From: Gemmatimonadales bacterium
Lineage (GTDB): Bacteria; Gemmatimonadota; Gemmatimonadetes; Gemmatimonadales; GWC2-71-9
Length of the DNA stretch: 6,175 bases
Assembly (NCBI GenBank): GCA_025929805.1
Contig: JAICPP010000190.1
Location: 1 to 6,175, forward strand
Reading direction: 5' to 3'
Numbering within the stretch: position 1 is the stretch's first letter; every line of letters begins with the position of its first letter. Shown here piece after piece: positions 5,915 through 6,175 of the stretch. A program made the translations under genes and the position numbers. The notes under the pieces are model-generated. The model was not told where the DNA came from. It saw only the letters and a list, made by a program, of their open reading frames with translations, and searched no databases.

Positions 5915-6175
5915 TCACACCTCACTGAAAACCTCGAGAAACTCGGATCGCATGGCCGACCGGTCAGGCTCCAGCTCCCAACTCGTGAGCTCGGCCGCCT
6001 GTCCCCGGTCGACCCTGACGATGACATAGCTGTACCAGGGCCAGGCGTGCTCGACGTCGAAGGCTGACGGAATGGCGGGGTGGTCGGGGTGCGAGTGATA
6101 AAAACCCAGCACCTCGAGTCCGGCCCGGCTCAACTCCTCCGTGACCCGACGCAGATCGTCCGACGCGATCAGAAA
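5915..6175 (-). CDS. JAMM/M67 (Mov34/MPN) metallopeptidase, Mec-like, C-terminal 86 codons (cut by window edge)
   Basis: The frame is open to the right edge, so the N-terminus is missing. The zinc signature of the JAMM family is present as GFYHSHPDHPAIPSAFD: two histidines (H-S-H) followed ten residues later by aspartate, with the usual serine three residues before it. The upstream catalytic glutamate of the E-xn-H-x-H-x10-D motif would lie outside the window. Bacterial members such as mycobacterial Mec release cysteine from CysO-cysteine, cutting next to the carrier's C-terminal diglycine, and others process ubiquitin-like precursors. The stop at 5917-5915 is 3 nt from the ATG of the carrier-E1-rhodanese gene, and that gene's ribosome binding site overlaps the last codons here, so the two are surely co-transcribed. 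Substrate is inferred from this neighbour. An in-frame TTG at 6133 is not a credible start, because FLIASDDLRRVTEE upstream continues the domain. Confidence 0.9.
   Translation of the reverse strand, partial: FLIASDDLRRVTEELSRAGLEVLGFYHSHPDHPAIPSAFDVEHAWPWYSYVIVRVDRGQAAELTSWELEPDRSAMRSEFLEVFSEV

Overview
This 6,175-base, GC-rich window is dense bacterial chromosome with every supported gene on the minus strand, so it is transcribed from the right edge towards the left edge. A lipoprotein with a lipobox, a zinc murein amidase and a BamD/YbgF-like TPR protein point to a Gram-negative envelope. The style of the TPR lipoprotein (YYNGMYNANR after the lipobox cysteine, a WPGSPYGPKA-like segment near the C-terminus) reminds me of Gemmatimonadota. 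That phylum call is from memory only and is tentative.

In order of transcription, 6175 to 4481 holds a two-gene sulfur-carrier unit. First is the 3' end of a JAMM/M67 metallopeptidase resembling mycobacterial Mec. After a 3-nt gap comes a 476-aa, three-part protein: a CysO-like ubiquitin-fold sulfur carrier, a MoeB/ThiF-type E1 adenylyltransferase and a C-terminal rhodanese. In mycobacteria CysO, MoeZ (E1 plus rhodanese) and Mec are separate proteins that make cysteine on a protein thiocarboxylate. Here carrier and activator are fused, and the carrier's Gly-Gly is buried inside the chain, next to the gene for a peptidase whose relatives cut after such diglycines. This is the most interesting part of the window.

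Only 13 nt after that gene lies a tRNA-Leu(CAG) gene (4467-4384) with no encoded CCA. The 161-nt spacer that follows (4223-4383) has no gene. It holds a long imperfect inverted repeat built from roughly 9-nt units of the AARGACGGG type, and a small hairpin that covers the smpB ribosome binding site.

From 4222 to the left edge runs a tightly packed set: smpB, an amidase_3 cell-wall hydrolase, a TPR lipoprotein, pyrD and pyrF (cut by the window edge). The first four are joined by 4-nt stop/start overlaps, and pyrD overlaps pyrF by 11 nt, so they are very probably one translationally coupled operon. It mixes ribosome rescue, envelope maintenance and the last steps of UMP synthesis. Most starts are not ATG (GTG for smpB, amidase and pyrD; TTG or CTG for the lipoprotein). 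No PyrK partner for PyrD is visible, and no convincing promoter or classical terminator was found.
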